Source: Collinsella aerofaciens
Lineage (GTDB): Bacteria > Actinomycetota > Coriobacteriia > Coriobacteriales > Coriobacteriaceae
Reading direction: 5' to 3'
DNA: 64,000 bases
Assembly: GCF_902364355.1 (NCBI RefSeq)
Contig: NZ_CABJDK010000002.1
Location: 186,001-250,000, forward strand
Within the stretch, counting starts at the first letter, position 1; each line of letters begins with the position of its first letter. The notes below the pieces were generated by a model. It did no database searches. It had not been told where the DNA came from and saw only the letters and a list, made by a program, of their open reading frames with translations. A program made the translations under genes and the position numbers. Positions 1 to 8,966 of this stretch are shown piece after piece.

Positions 1-765
1 CGCCAGGAACTCAAGCGCCAAATGGCGGTGCTAGCGGACAACGACCGTATGCGCCGCGAGTTCACGGCGAATATCACCCATGAGCTCAAGACGCCGCTTA
101 CGGCGATTTCGGGCTATGCCGAGCTCATCGCAAATGGCATGGTCGAGGGCGAGGACGACCTGCGCAACTTTGGCGGTCGCATCTATCGTGAGGCGGGCCG
201 CTTGGCAGCGCTTGTCAACGACATCCTTACGCTGTCTAACTTGGACGAGGCCGAACGTGCAACTGAGGGCGAGGCGGTGCCCATTGGGTCCACGGAGCCT
301 ATTGAGCTCTCGCGTGCGATCTACGCGGTTGAACAGCGTCTTGAACAGGTTGCCCGTCAGGCGAATGTGACGATAAGTCATGAGACCAAGCCTGTGGTCA
401 TCGAAGGCGTGTCGCGCTTGGTCGACGAGCTCATCTATAATCTGGCAAGCAACGCCATCCGCTACAATCGGCCCGGAGGTACGGTTACGCTGCAGTGCGG
501 CACCAACGACGAAGGCCATCCGTTCCTCGCTGTCGCCGACACGGGAATCGGTATCGCGCCTGAAGAACAGGGCAAGGTATTTGAGCGGTTCTATCGCGTG
601 GACAAGAGTAGGTCCAAGGCACGCGGCGGAACCGGCCTGGGGCTTGCCATTGTCAAGCATGCGGCCCTGTATCATCACGCCACGCTTGATCTGTCGAGCG
701 AGTTGGGTGTGGGGACCACCATTACGGTGACGTTTCCCATACAGCAGGACGAGCCATTCGCATAG
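1..765 (+). CDS. Sensor histidine kinase, C-terminal part (5' end outside window)
   Basis: The frame is open from base 1, so the N-terminal sensor part lies upstream of the window. What remains is the kinase core of a two-component sensor. The H-box HELKTPL sits about 30 residues in, with the phosphoacceptor His. It is followed by an N-box (YNLASNAIRYN), a G1 box (VADTGIGI), an F box (FERFYRVDKS) and a G2 box (GGTGLGLAIVKH), the standard order of HisKA plus HATPase_c. The family autophosphorylates and passes phosphate to a response regulator, here presumably encoded upstream. The core resembles PhoR-type kinases, but the ligand cannot be told from this fragment. A terminator follows at 791-826. 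Confidence 0.93.
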   Translation, partial: RQELKRQMAVLADNDRMRREFTANITHELKTPLTAISGYAELIANGMVEGEDDLRNFGGRIYREAGRLAALVNDILTLSNLDEAERATEGEAVPIGSTEPIELSRAIYAVEQRLEQVARQANVTISHETKPVVIEGVSRLVDELIYNLASNAIRYNRPGGTVTLQCGTNDEGHPFLAVADTGIGIAPEEQGKVFERFYRVDKSRSKARGGTGLGLAIVKHAALYHHATLDLSSELGVGTTITVTFPIQQDEPFA

Positions 766-790
766 CGATACAACATAGATATTGATATAG

Positions 791-826
791 ACGCCGCATT
801 TGACTTTCGGGTGCGGCGTTGTTGTG
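791..826 (+). terminator. Intrinsic terminator after the histidine kinase
   Basis: Arms ACGCCGCA and TGCGGCGT form an 8-bp stem with a 13-nt loop, followed by a T-rich tract. It separates the kinase transcript from the polysaccharide genes that begin at 961. Confidence 0.7.
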
Positions 827-960
827 CAATTTTACGATTGCTTCCGACATTTTTACAGGAGAGCCTGTTTCTTATGTATAGAGTTTGGTCTCGGTAAAAA
901 GATGCGATAACATACGGACAGTTTTGTCAATCCGAACTGGGGAAATGAAAGGCAAGCTGC

Positions 961-1617
961 ATGACCCTTCTCGAACTGTTCCAGCTGCTCAAAAAGCACC
1001 TCAAGCTGGTCATCACCCTTCCGGTGGTCTGCGCGATCGCCATGGGCATCGTGTCCTTCGTTGCGATGGACAACACCTACACCGCGACGACGAGCATGTA
1101 CATTCTCGCCAAGACCGACGATAGCGGTCAGATGAGCTACAACGATCTCTCGGCGAGCCAGATGCTTTCCAACGATATCGCCACGCTGCTGGATAGCGAT
1201 AGCGTTAAGAGCGGTGCAGCCAATGAACTGGGCCTCACCGATCTGGATGACTACAAGGTGTCTGTTTCCTCCGAGACCACCACGCGTGTCATTACGCTTT
1301 CGGTTACCGGCACCGATGCCAAGGAGACGGCTAAGGTCGCAAAGGCCATGGCCAGCTCGGTGAGTACGGTCGCTCAGAACGTCGGCGCTGCCCAGAGCAT
1401 CAACGTTATCGACGAGGCTAAGACCCCCGAAGCCCCCAGCGGCCCCAAGCGCACGCTGTATATTGCCGTCGCGTTCCTCGCCGGTATCTTTATCGCAGTT
1501 GCCTATGTCGTTTTGGCAGACATGCTCAATACCCGCATCCGCGGTGCTGAAGAGGCAGAAGAGCTCCTGGGTATTCCCGTTGTTGGCCGAATTCCGGCTA
1601 TGAAAGGTGGTAAATAG
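961..1617 (+). CDS. Wzz/YveK-family polysaccharide co-polymerase or kinase-modulator membrane protein
   Basis: A 218-residue protein with the architecture of Gram-positive Wzz-like modulators (YveK/CapA type). It has one membrane segment near the N-terminus (about residues 17-38), an extracytoplasmic alpha/beta domain, and a second membrane segment near the C-terminus (about 166-190) followed by a short cytoplasmic tail. In this family the tail activates the partner CpsD-type tyrosine kinase and helps control chain length of capsular or exopolysaccharide. The next gene, two bases downstream, is exactly such a kinase, and a CpsB phosphatase follows. A GGCAAG-like tract lies just upstream of the ATG; AAAGG occurs a few bases earlier. 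No glycosyltransferases are visible, so the polysaccharide itself is made elsewhere. Confidence 0.85.
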   Translation: MTLLELFQLLKKHLKLVITLPVVCAIAMGIVSFVAMDNTYTATTSMYILAKTDDSGQMSYNDLSASQMLSNDIATLLDSDSVKSGAANELGLTDLDDYKVSVSSETTTRVITLSVTGTDAKETAKVAKAMASSVSTVAQNVGAAQSINVIDEAKTPEAPSGPKRTLYIAVAFLAGIFIAVAYVVLADMLNTRIRGAEEAEELLGIPVVGRIPAMKGGK

Positions 1618-1619
1618 GC

Positions 1620-2357
1620 ATGGCTAAGGCAAAGAACACCGATAAGCTCGTTGTACAGAATGCCGCCAAGACCCTTCTGGCCAACATCCGCTTTGCGAGC
1701 GTGGATGACCCCATTCGCACCATCACCGTTACCTCCTCGATTCCCAACGAGGGCAAGTCTACGGTTTCCATTAACCTTGCTCAGGCAATCGCCACGAGCG
1801 GCAAGAGTGTCCTGCTGGTCGAGGCTGATATGCGTCGCAGGTCCCTTGCCGATATGCTCGGCGTCCGCTCCCGCGGCGGACTCTATGCAGTCCTGTCCGA
1901 GCAGGTTTCTATCGACCAGGCGATTGTCGAGACAGGTCAGAAGAATTTCTACTTCCTCGATGCCGAGCCGCATATTCCCAATCCTGCCGACATCATCGTC
2001 TCCCATCGCTTTGCCAAGCTGGTCAAGGCACTGTCTGCTAAGTTCCAGTACGTCATCTTCGATGCTCCTCCGGTCGGCACCTTCATCGATGCTGCCGAGA
2101 TTGCCAGCCTGACCGACGGCGCGCTGTTCGTGGTGCGCGAGGACTTTACCAAGCGCGAAGAGGCGCTCAACGCTATCGCCCAGCTTAAGAAGTCCGAGAA
2201 GGTCAAGCTCATCGGTACCGTCATGAATTACTGTGAGACCGAGACCAGCGAGTACTACTATTCTTACTACACCAAGGACGGTAAGAAGGTTAAGAAGGGC
2301 TCCGACGATCAGGGCACTTCCAAAAAGGGCATCTTCACCAACCGAGCAAACGTTTAG
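1620..2357 (+). CDS. CpsD/CapB-family bacterial tyrosine kinase
   Basis: A 245-residue BY-kinase catalytic domain. The Walker A motif is in SIPNEGKSTVSINLA (about residues 40-54), Walker A' is in VLLVEADMRR (about 62-71), and Walker B is in YVIFDAPPV (about 143-151). The C-terminus carries the tyrosine cluster expected for autophosphorylation (SEYYYSYYTKDGKK, about residues 205-218). The family phosphorylates itself and envelope enzymes, and its phosphorylation cycle controls polysaccharide export. It starts two bases after the Wzz-like stop and is followed 17 bases later by the cognate-type phosphatase, so the three genes form one operon. Confidence 0.92.
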   Translation: MAKAKNTDKLVVQNAAKTLLANIRFASVDDPIRTITVTSSIPNEGKSTVSINLAQAIATSGKSVLLVEADMRRRSLADMLGVRSRGGLYAVLSEQVSIDQAIVETGQKNFYFLDAEPHIPNPADIIVSHRFAKLVKALSAKFQYVIFDAPPVGTFIDAAEIASLTDGALFVVREDFTKREEALNAIAQLKKSEKVKLIGTVMNYCETETSEYYYSYYTKDGKKVKKGSDDQGTSKKGIFTNRANV

Positions 2358-2374
2358 TTGATTAAGGCTGACCT

Positions 2375-3025
2375 ATGCGTGACATTCATTGCCATATCTT
2401 GCCGGGTGTAGACGACGGCGCCGCCGATCTCGAAGAGAGCTTGGCGATGCTCGAGGCTGCCAAGCGGGCCGGTGTAACCAGAATCGTTTGCACTCCTCAC
2501 TGCCGTGATCCCTATTTTGATTACGACAAGATGTGGGATGCCTTTGAGCTGCTGCGCGATAACGCTGACGGTTTTCCGCTCCAGATGGGCTTCGAGGTCA
2601 ACCATCGAAAGCTCGTTGAGCTTGGTATCGATGCCGCGGATCACTTGCATTTCGATGGGACCAACGAGTTTCTGCTCGAGCTTTCGACGCATGCCGATGC
2701 GTATGCGTTTAGAGAGTACGAGAACACGATTTACGATTTGCAGTGCCGTGGCTACCAGGTGATCATCGCTCATCCTGAGCGCTATCGTGCGGTTCAAAAG
2801 GATGTAAGCGTGGCGGAGCGCCTGGTCGATATGGGCTGCAAGCTGCAGGCTTCGGCGGACTTTATTGCCGGCGGTCGCTTTGGTCGCGAGAAAAAGCCGG
2901 CACAGCGCCTGTTCGATCAGAACCTGTACAGCTTCATCGCGAGCGATGCCCATAACGTGGGTCATTACGACTGCCTGGCGAAGGCTCGCGCGAAGTTTAG
3001 CGTGCGCGGAGCTCATTTTCGCTAA
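2375..3025 (+). CDS. CpsB/YwqE-family PHP-domain tyrosine phosphatase
   Basis: A 216-residue PHP-fold protein. The N-terminal metal-binding motif DIHCHILPGVDDGA is typical of CpsB/YwqE manganese-dependent protein-tyrosine phosphatases. Further metal ligands appear in CTPH (about residue 38), in the GFEVNHR region, in AHPERY (about 130-135) and in SDAHN (about 188-192). The family dephosphorylates the CpsD kinase. It is slightly shorter than the usual 240-250 residues but has all the metal-binding blocks. Third gene of the polysaccharide control operon. Confidence 0.9.
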   Translation: MRDIHCHILPGVDDGAADLEESLAMLEAAKRAGVTRIVCTPHCRDPYFDYDKMWDAFELLRDNADGFPLQMGFEVNHRKLVELGIDAADHLHFDGTNEFLLELSTHADAYAFREYENTIYDLQCRGYQVIIAHPERYRAVQKDVSVAERLVDMGCKLQASADFIAGGRFGREKKPAQRLFDQNLYSFIASDAHNVGHYDCLAKARAKFSVRGAHFR

Positions 3026-3064
3026 AATCTGTCCCTAACGTTCGCATTGAATGAAAGGGCAGCC

Positions 3065-3565
3065 ATGGATATCCAACTTAAGACGGGATGCTTTGATGAC
3101 GCGGCGTTGGTGCGCCGCGTCGTTTTTATGGACGAGCAGGGCTACGAGAACGAGTTTGACGCTATCGACGAGGATCCGAACTGCATTCATGTGACGCTCT
3201 ATGTAGACGGCGAGCTTGCCGGTTGCTCGCGCGTGTTTCCCGAAGAGCTTGAGCGTGCGGCTGACGCGGAGGCTCCGGTGTCGCCGGCGTGCGACTTGGA
3301 CGAAGGCGTCGCGGCGGGGGAGACCTACATTATGGGGCGCGTGGCTGTGCTGCCGAGCATGCGCCGTCGCGGTCTGGCGAGCAAGATTGTCGAGGCCAGT
3401 GATACGTGCGCGCGTGATGCCGGCGCCAAGCTCATTAAGCTGCATGCGCAGGAATACGTGCTGCCGCTCTATGCCAAGGCGGGCTACACGCAGATTGCCC
3501 CGGTGGACTACGAAGACGAGGGCCAGCCCCATGCTTGGATGGCCAAGCGCGTAGATGGCAGATAG
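3065..3565 (+). CDS. GNAT-family N-acetyltransferase
   Basis: A 166-residue GNAT domain. Motif A (acetyl-CoA pyrophosphate loop) is visible as GRVAVLPSMRRRGLASKIVE (about residues 94-113), and motif B follows in KLHAQEYVLPLYAKAGY. It resembles the ElaA/YjcF-like branch by layout (MDEQGYENEFD near the N-terminus), but the substrate is unknown. The ATG at 3065 is preceded by AAAGGG at 3054-3059 and is preferred over an in-frame TTG at 3047. It lies 39 bases after cpsB and is probably transcribed separately or by readthrough. Confidence 0.82.
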   Translation: MDIQLKTGCFDDAALVRRVVFMDEQGYENEFDAIDEDPNCIHVTLYVDGELAGCSRVFPEELERAADAEAPVSPACDLDEGVAAGETYIMGRVAVLPSMRRRGLASKIVEASDTCARDAGAKLIKLHAQEYVLPLYAKAGYTQIAPVDYEDEGQPHAWMAKRVDGR

Positions 3566-3712
3566 GGACGTTCATTTCCTGCCGGCAGTCGGGGACACTC
3601 CTTGGCAATTGGCGTATCAGAGCGTTTGGACATACAGTTTTTCGATTCCGTATGTATATATGCGCGCTAATGGGTTATAAAATCTAAGTCTGGACATAGC
3701 AGGTCTGCGATG

Positions 3713-3737
3713 CGGCTCGGGCAACCGGGCCGTTTTT
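3713..3737 (+). terminator. Terminator-like hairpin in the htpG leader
   Basis: The stem CGGCTCGG/CCGGGCCG closes a GCAA tetraloop and is followed by TTTTT, the form of a Rho-independent terminator. It lies 31 bases before the htpG start. A possible -10 (TATAAA, about 3676) lies upstream of it. It may simply end the GNAT transcript or, if the promoter is upstream, act as an attenuator for htpG. Confidence 0.65.
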
Positions 3738-3767
3738 GCGGACGGGGGTAGCGCGAAAGGACTGCAC

Positions 3768-5792
3768 ATGCGTCAATTTAAGACCGAGAGCAAAAAACTG
3801 CTCGACCTCATGATCAACTCCATCTACACCAATAAGGAAATCTTCCTGCGCGAGCTTATCTCCAACGCGAGCGACGCCGTCGACAAGCTCAACTTTAAGA
3901 GCCTGCAGGATCCGAGCGTTAAGCTCGACCAGGGCGACCTGGCCATTCGCGTCTCCTTCGATAAGGATGCCCGCACCATCACGATTTCGGATAACGGCAT
4001 CGGCATGACCGCTGAGGAGCTCGAGCGCAACCTGGGCACCATCGCCCACTCCGGCTCCGAGGAGTTTAAGACCGAGAACGCCGAGCAGCAGGGCTCCGAT
4101 GTCGACATCATCGGTCAGTTTGGCGTGGGCTTCTACTCGGCTTTTATGGTCGCCAGCCATGTGAAGGTCGTCAGCCGCGCTTATGGCGAGGATACCGCCC
4201 ACGTTTGGGAGTCCGACGGTCTTGAGGGCTACACCATCGAGGATGGCGAGCGTGCCGAGCACGGTACCGATGTCATTCTGACGCTGCGCGAGAACGAGAA
4301 ACTCGACGCCGACGGCGAGGCCGAGACCTACGATCGCTTCCTGACCGAGTGGGGCCTCAAGAGCCTGATTCAGCAGTACAGCAACTATGTGCGCTACCCG
4401 ATCCAGATGATGGTGTCCAAGAGCCGTCAGAAACCCAAGCCCGAGGATGCTGGCGACGATTACAAGCCCGAGTACGAGGACTACCAGGAGCTCGAAACCG
4501 TCAACTCCATGACGCCGATCTGGAAAAAGCGCAGCTCCGACGTTGAGCAGAAGGATTACAACGAGTTCTACAAGTCCACATTCCACGACTTTGACGATCC
4601 CGCGCGCACTATCAGCTTCCATGCCGAGGGTACGCTTGAGTACGATGCGCTGCTGTTTGTGCCGGGTCGCGCCCCGTTCGATCTGTACAGCAAGGACTAC
4701 GAGAAGGGCCTGGCGCTCTACAGTTCCAACGTGCTGATTATGGAGAAGTGCGACGACCTGCTGCCCGACTACTACAACTTTGTGCGCGGTGTCGTGGACT
4801 CTGCCGACGTGACGCTCAACATCTCGCGTGAGACGCTGCAACAGAACCGTCAGCTCAAGGCCATTGCCAAGCGTGTCGAGAAGAAGATCACTGCCGATCT
4901 TGAGGACATGCGCGACAACGACCGCGAGGCATACGAGAAGTTCTTTGAGAACTTTGGTCGCGGTCTGAAGTACGGCATCTACTCGAGCTACGGCATGAAG
5001 GCCGACGAGCTCGCCGACCTGCTGCTGTTCTGGTCTGCCAAGGAGCAGAAGATGATCACCCTTGCCGAGTATGCCAAGGGCATGCCCGAGGGCCAGAAGG
5101 CAATCTACTATGCCGCCGGCGATTCGCGCGAGCGTCTGGCCAAGATGCCCGTCGTGAAGGGCGTGCTCGACCGCGGTTACGATGTACTGCTGCTGACGCA
5201 GGACGTGGATGAGTTCACCTTCCAGGCCATGCGTGAGTACGTGGCTGCCGATATGCCCAAGGTCTACGAGGATGACGCTGCTCGCGAGGCTGCTGAGAAG
5301 GCAGTTGCCGATGGCGCTGAGCCTGAGGTCGAGGATCGTCACCTGGAGCTTAAGAACGTCGCGACCGGCGATCTTGACTTGGCGACCGATGACGAGAAGA
5401 AGGAGGCCGAGGACGCCACCAAGGAGAACGAGGACCTCTTTAACGCCATGAAGGAGGCGCTCGGCGACAAGGTCGAGAAGGTTGCCGTCTCTGCGCGTCT
5501 GACTGACGCTCCCGTCTGCATCACCACCGAGGGTCCGCTTTCGCTCGAGATGGAGAAAGTGCTTCAGAAGGGCCCCGAGGGCGCGCCCGACGGTATGCCT
5601 AAGAGCCAGCGCGTGCTCGAGCTCAACGCCAAGCACCCGGTCTTCGCCAAGCTCGTCGCTGCCCAGAAGGCGGGCGACGCCGACAAGATCAAGCAGTACT
5701 CCGGCTTGCTTTACGACCAGGCCCTGCTCGTCGAGGGCATCCTCCCCGAGGACCCCGTAGCCTTCGCGGCAGCTGTTTGTAACTTGATGTAG
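3768..5792 (+). CDS. htpG: Hsp90-family chaperone HtpG
   Basis: A 674-residue Hsp90 chaperone (E. coli HtpG is 624). The GHKL ATPase domain is at the N-terminus with ELISNASDAVDKL (about residues 29-41), DNGIGM (about 75-80) and GQFGVGFYSAF (about 117-127). The middle domain includes the catalytic-loop arginine region NISRETLQQNR, and a dimerisation domain ends the protein. An acidic stretch around 530-560 (rich in D, E and K) accounts for some of the extra length. It assists folding of client proteins in the cytosol. The ATG is preceded by AAAGGA. I found neither a HAIR nor a CIRCE heat-shock operator upstream. Confidence 0.97.
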   Translation: MRQFKTESKKLLDLMINSIYTNKEIFLRELISNASDAVDKLNFKSLQDPSVKLDQGDLAIRVSFDKDARTITISDNGIGMTAEELERNLGTIAHSGSEEFKTENAEQQGSDVDIIGQFGVGFYSAFMVASHVKVVSRAYGEDTAHVWESDGLEGYTIEDGERAEHGTDVILTLRENEKLDADGEAETYDRFLTEWGLKSLIQQYSNYVRYPIQMMVSKSRQKPKPEDAGDDYKPEYEDYQELETVNSMTPIWKKRSSDVEQKDYNEFYKSTFHDFDDPARTISFHAEGTLEYDALLFVPGRAPFDLYSKDYEKGLALYSSNVLIMEKCDDLLPDYYNFVRGVVDSADVTLNISRETLQQNRQLKAIAKRVEKKITADLEDMRDNDREAYEKFFENFGRGLKYGIYSSYGMKADELADLLLFWSAKEQKMITLAEYAKGMPEGQKAIYYAAGDSRERLAKMPVVKGVLDRGYDVLLLTQDVDEFTFQAMREYVAADMPKVYEDDAAREAAEKAVADGAEPEVEDRHLELKNVATGDLDLATDDEKKEAEDATKENEDLFNAMKEALGDKVEKVAVSARLTDAPVCITTEGPLSLEMEKVLQKGPEGAPDGMPKSQRVLELNAKHPVFAKLVAAQKAGDADKIKQYSGLLYDQALLVEGILPEDPVAFAAAVCNLM

Positions 5793-5824
5793 TTCGGGGA
5801 TACGGCACCGTAACCAGATTAGAA

Positions 5825-5890
5825 CGAGAGTGGATAATTTCCCACTTTTGGCTCGAACGCGGGCTTGAAGTGGGGGATTTTCCACTCTCG
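5825..5890. repeat. Compound hairpin downstream of htpG
   Basis: The outer 10-bp stem CGAGAGTGGA/TCCACTCTCG encloses a second stem (TTTCCCACTT with AAGTGGGGGA). The 3' side continues into TTTGCTTTTG, so it can act as the htpG terminator, but its two-tier form resembles other intergenic hairpins in this window. Confidence 0.6.
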
Positions 5891-5913
5891 TTTGCTTTTG
5901 TACGGAGTAGTCA

Positions 5914-5994
5914 TTGGGGACGTTCTTAAATGACTGGTCGTTGGGGACGTTCTTGTTTGACTGGTCGTTTAAGAACGTCCCCAACGACTAGTCG
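5914..5994. repeat. Direct and inverted copies of a GTTGGGGACGTTCTT module
   Basis: TTGGGGACGTTCTT occurs at 5914-5927 and 5941-5954 in direct orientation, each followed by TGACTGGTCG after a few bases. An inverted copy (AAGAACGTCCCCAA) occupies 5971-5984 and ends in the palindrome CGACTAGTCG. The third copy can pair with either direct copy. No gene lies between 5793 and about 6176; besides this repeat and the hairpin at 5825, the rest (5995-6176) is AT-richer and probably holds the promoter of the YhgE/Pip pair, including a GTACATCTGTAC palindrome at about 6048. Confidence 0.6.
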
Positions 5995-6176
5995 AACTGC
6001 TAGTTTGTGCGGGTTGTGGTTTTGGGAGCTGCGGGAATTTGAGATACTGTACATCTGTACGTTAACTTATCTTCGTAGTATATTGCTACCCGCAAAACTC
6101 AGCACCATTGTGCCGCGACACGCTAAAGTGCCTCCGTACAATGGTTGTTAATAGCATGATTCGGCTAAACGATAGG

Positions 6177-8966
6177 ATGGATGGTCCAAGCGTGAGTCTC
6201 GGCAGCAAACTATCCGATGCAAAGGTTTCCTTTGCAATCTTTAAACGCGACATCAAGCGATTGATCGTGAACCCCGTCGCCCTGGTGGTTACCCTGGGCG
6301 TGTGCGTGATTCCCTCGCTGTATGCCTGGTACAACATCGTGGCCAACTGGGATCCGTATGGAAACACCCAGGGCATCAAGATCGCCATCGCCAACAACGA
6401 TCAGGGCACCCAGAACGACCTAGTGGGCGAGCTCAACGCAGGCGATAAGGTGGTCGACCAGCTCAAGAAGAACGACCAGCTTGGCTGGACCTTCGTCGAC
6501 TCGGCGGCAGATGCCAAAGAGGGCGTCGAAAGTGGCGAATACTATGCTGCCATCGTGATTCCCAAGAACTTCTCTGACAATCTCGTCTCGATGCTCGACG
6601 GCAATTACCATCAGCCGAAGCTCACCTATTACGTCAACGAGAAAAAGAGCGCCATTGCGCCCAAGGTTACCGATACCGGTGCCAACACCATCGAGGAGCA
6701 GATAAACTCGGAATTTGTCTCTACGGTGGGCGAGACCGTTGCCGGCATTGCCAAAGATGCCGGAGTCGATCTAAAGGACAAGGCAACCCAGACGCAGGAT
6801 TCGCTGGCAAGCTCGGTGTCCGAGGCATCCGATACCTTGGGCGAGGTACGTGATTCCATCGGCGACATGAACACCGCCATCGACAAGACGAGCAGCTCGA
6901 TTGCTTCGGCCGATGCTGCGTTGGCGGGCCTGCAGGGACAGGCGCCTTCGCTAACGCAGGCAATCGCTCAGGGTAATGATCTGCTGGTCGAAGCTCGTAC
7001 CACGGCTGGCAAGTCCATCACCTCGCTCTCCAAGGCACTTTCGGAGGGCAGCCTTGCGCTAACCAAGACGTCGGCTTCCGCGAATGCTGCCATCGGCAAG
7101 TTGACGGGCACGGTCACATCTACGACCACCCGCATCGACAACTCGCTCGAGTCTCTCCAGGCAACGATCGATCACAACACCGCAGTTATCGGCCACCTGC
7201 AGATTCTTGCCGGCGATACCTCGACGGGATCGGATCAGATCGACGCACTGATCGCCTCGACGATCGATACGCTCAAGAAGCAGAACGACCAGCTGCAGAG
7301 TATCAAGAACAGTCTGTCCGCGCAGTCGAGCGCCATGGCAAATGATGCCGCGGCTGTCTCGGGTGCCAGCGACGCTATCAATAACGCAATTCAGACCGGG
7401 GCGACCAACCTTGGCCAGGCCCAGGCAGATCTGGGTCAAAACGCGCTGCCGAAGGCTTCGAGCGCGCTTGACTCCTTTGCCGCCGTTTCGGGCGATTTGA
7501 CCGGCATTGTGTCGGGCATGACCCCCACGATAGCGAGCGCGCGCGGCACGCTGGCGCAGCTCGACGCCACGCTCAAGCAGGCAAAGACCACGCTGTCCCA
7601 AACCGACGCCTCCCTTGCCAAGGTTCAGGACAAGCTCGCGACCGCCGCCAATGACATTGCGGCGCTGCAGACCTCTGAGTCTATGGGCGAGTTAGCCGAC
7701 CTCATGGACGTCGACGTCAATGACGTGGCAGATTTCATGGCATCTCCGGTTGAGCTGACATCCAAGTCAATCTATCCGGTCAAGAGCTTTGGCTCGGGCA
7801 TCGCGCCCTTCTACACCAATCTGGCGCTGTGGGTAGGCGGCTACGTGCTCATCGCCATCTACAAGCTCGAGGTCGACCGCGAGGGCATCGGTAGCTTTAC
7901 GGCGCGTCAGGGCTACTTTGGCCGCTGGCTGCTGCTGGTGATCCTGGGCGCGTTCCAGGCCATTATCGTTACGGTGGGCGACCTGGTCATTGGCGTTCAG
8001 TGCGTCAATCCGCTGCTCTTTGTGCTGGGCGGCATCGCTATCTCGTTCACCTACGTCAACATCATCTATGCGCTGTCCACCACCTTTAAGCATATCGGTA
8101 AAGCCATTGGCGTCATCCTCGTCATTGTGCAGATCCCCGGCTCGTCGGGCATGTATCCCATCGAGATGATGCCAGGTTTCTTCCAATGGCTGCATCCGCT
8201 GCTGCCCTTCACCTATGGCATCAACCTGCTGCGCGAGACCGTCGGTGGCATGTATTCGTTCAACTACCTGTTCAACCTGTGCATCCTGGGCGTGTTCCTT
8301 GCCATCGCGCTCTTTATCGGTCTGCAGCTGCGCCCGTTGCTGCTCAACCTCAATCTGCTCTTTGATAAGCAGCTTTCCACGACGGGCCTAATGATCTGCG
8401 AGTCCAACGACCTACCGCGCCAGCGCTATTCGCTGCGCACGGCCATGCGCGTCATGCTCGATTCGGATTCGTACCGTCGCGAGCTGCTCGATCATGCCGT
8501 GGCGTTTGAGCATCGCTACCCGTACTACATCAAGGGCGGTTTTGCCGCCGTGGTAGGCGTGCAGGTTCTGCTCTTTGTGCTTTCGACGGTGCTCGATATC
8601 GACAATAACGGCAAGATCATCCTGCTCGTTATCTGGATCATTTCGGTTATCGCCATCTGCGGCTGGCTCATCAACATCGAATACATCCGTGCGAGCCTCA
8701 ATACCCAGATGCGTATCTCGGCGCTTTCGGACGAGGACCTTCGCCGCGAGATGCGCGAGCACACGGCTGCCATCCCTGCCGCCCGTCGCATGTTTGGTCT
8801 CAACGCCAGCGAGCGTGGCGCCAAGGGAGACGAACAGCCTACGAGCCGTCTGTCGCATATCGGTGCGCATCGTAAGGCTCAAGATGCCGACGGCGCTGAC
8901 AACGTAAACGGAAACGACGGGGACACCACCTCGCTTGGCAAGCACTCTAAAGGAGGTGAGGCATAA
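6177..8966 (+). CDS. YhgE/Pip-family membrane protein, first of a pair
   Basis: About 929 residues. An N-terminal membrane helix (around VALVVTLGVCVIPSLYAW) and the family's WDPYGNTQGIKIAIANNDQG signature are followed by a long extracytoplasmic region rich in Ser, Thr, Asp and Ala with heptad-like repeats (coiled coil). At least five C-terminal membrane helices follow (from about YTNLALWVGGYVLIAIY onward). This is the YhgE/Pip layout, related to ABC-2-type membrane domains; members include a phage infection protein and secretion-associated proteins, and the exact role is unsettled. Additional helices and a polar tail (about residues 800-929) are present. The start is uncertain: 6177 (ATG), 6156, 6141 and GTG 6192 are all in frame. 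It ends in a strong AAAGGAGGTGAG that serves the next gene. Confidence 0.85.
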   Translation: MDGPSVSLGSKLSDAKVSFAIFKRDIKRLIVNPVALVVTLGVCVIPSLYAWYNIVANWDPYGNTQGIKIAIANNDQGTQNDLVGELNAGDKVVDQLKKNDQLGWTFVDSAADAKEGVESGEYYAAIVIPKNFSDNLVSMLDGNYHQPKLTYYVNEKKSAIAPKVTDTGANTIEEQINSEFVSTVGETVAGIAKDAGVDLKDKATQTQDSLASSVSEASDTLGEVRDSIGDMNTAIDKTSSSIASADAALAGLQGQAPSLTQAIAQGNDLLVEARTTAGKSITSLSKALSEGSLALTKTSASANAAIGKLTGTVTSTTTRIDNSLESLQATIDHNTAVIGHLQILAGDTSTGSDQIDALIASTIDTLKKQNDQLQSIKNSLSAQSSAMANDAAAVSGASDAINNAIQTGATNLGQAQADLGQNALPKASSALDSFAAVSGDLTGIVSGMTPTIASARGTLAQLDATLKQAKTTLSQTDASLAKVQDKLATAANDIAALQTSESMGELADLMDVDVNDVADFMASPVELTSKSIYPVKSFGSGIAPFYTNLALWVGGYVLIAIYKLEVDREGIGSFTARQGYFGRWLLLVILGAFQAIIVTVGDLVIGVQCVNPLLFVLGGIAISFTYVNIIYALSTTFKHIGKAIGVILVIVQIPGSSGMYPIEMMPGFFQWLHPLLPFTYGINLLRETVGGMYSFNYLFNLCILGVFLAIALFIGLQLRPLLLNLNLLFDKQLSTTGLMICESNDLPRQRYSLRTAMRVMLDSDSYRRELLDHAVAFEHRYPYYIKGGFAAVVGVQVLLFVLSTVLDIDNNGKIILLVIWIISVIAICGWLINIEYIRASLNTQMRISALSDEDLRREMREHTAAIPAARRMFGLNASERGAKGDEQPTSRLSHIGAHRKAQDADGADNVNGNDGDTTSLGKHSKGGEA

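Noticed and set aside
3566..3767. HspR (HAIR) or HrcA (CIRCE) heat-shock operator before htpG
   Set aside because: Neither consensus inverted repeat is present; only a terminator-like hairpin and a weak -10 are seen.
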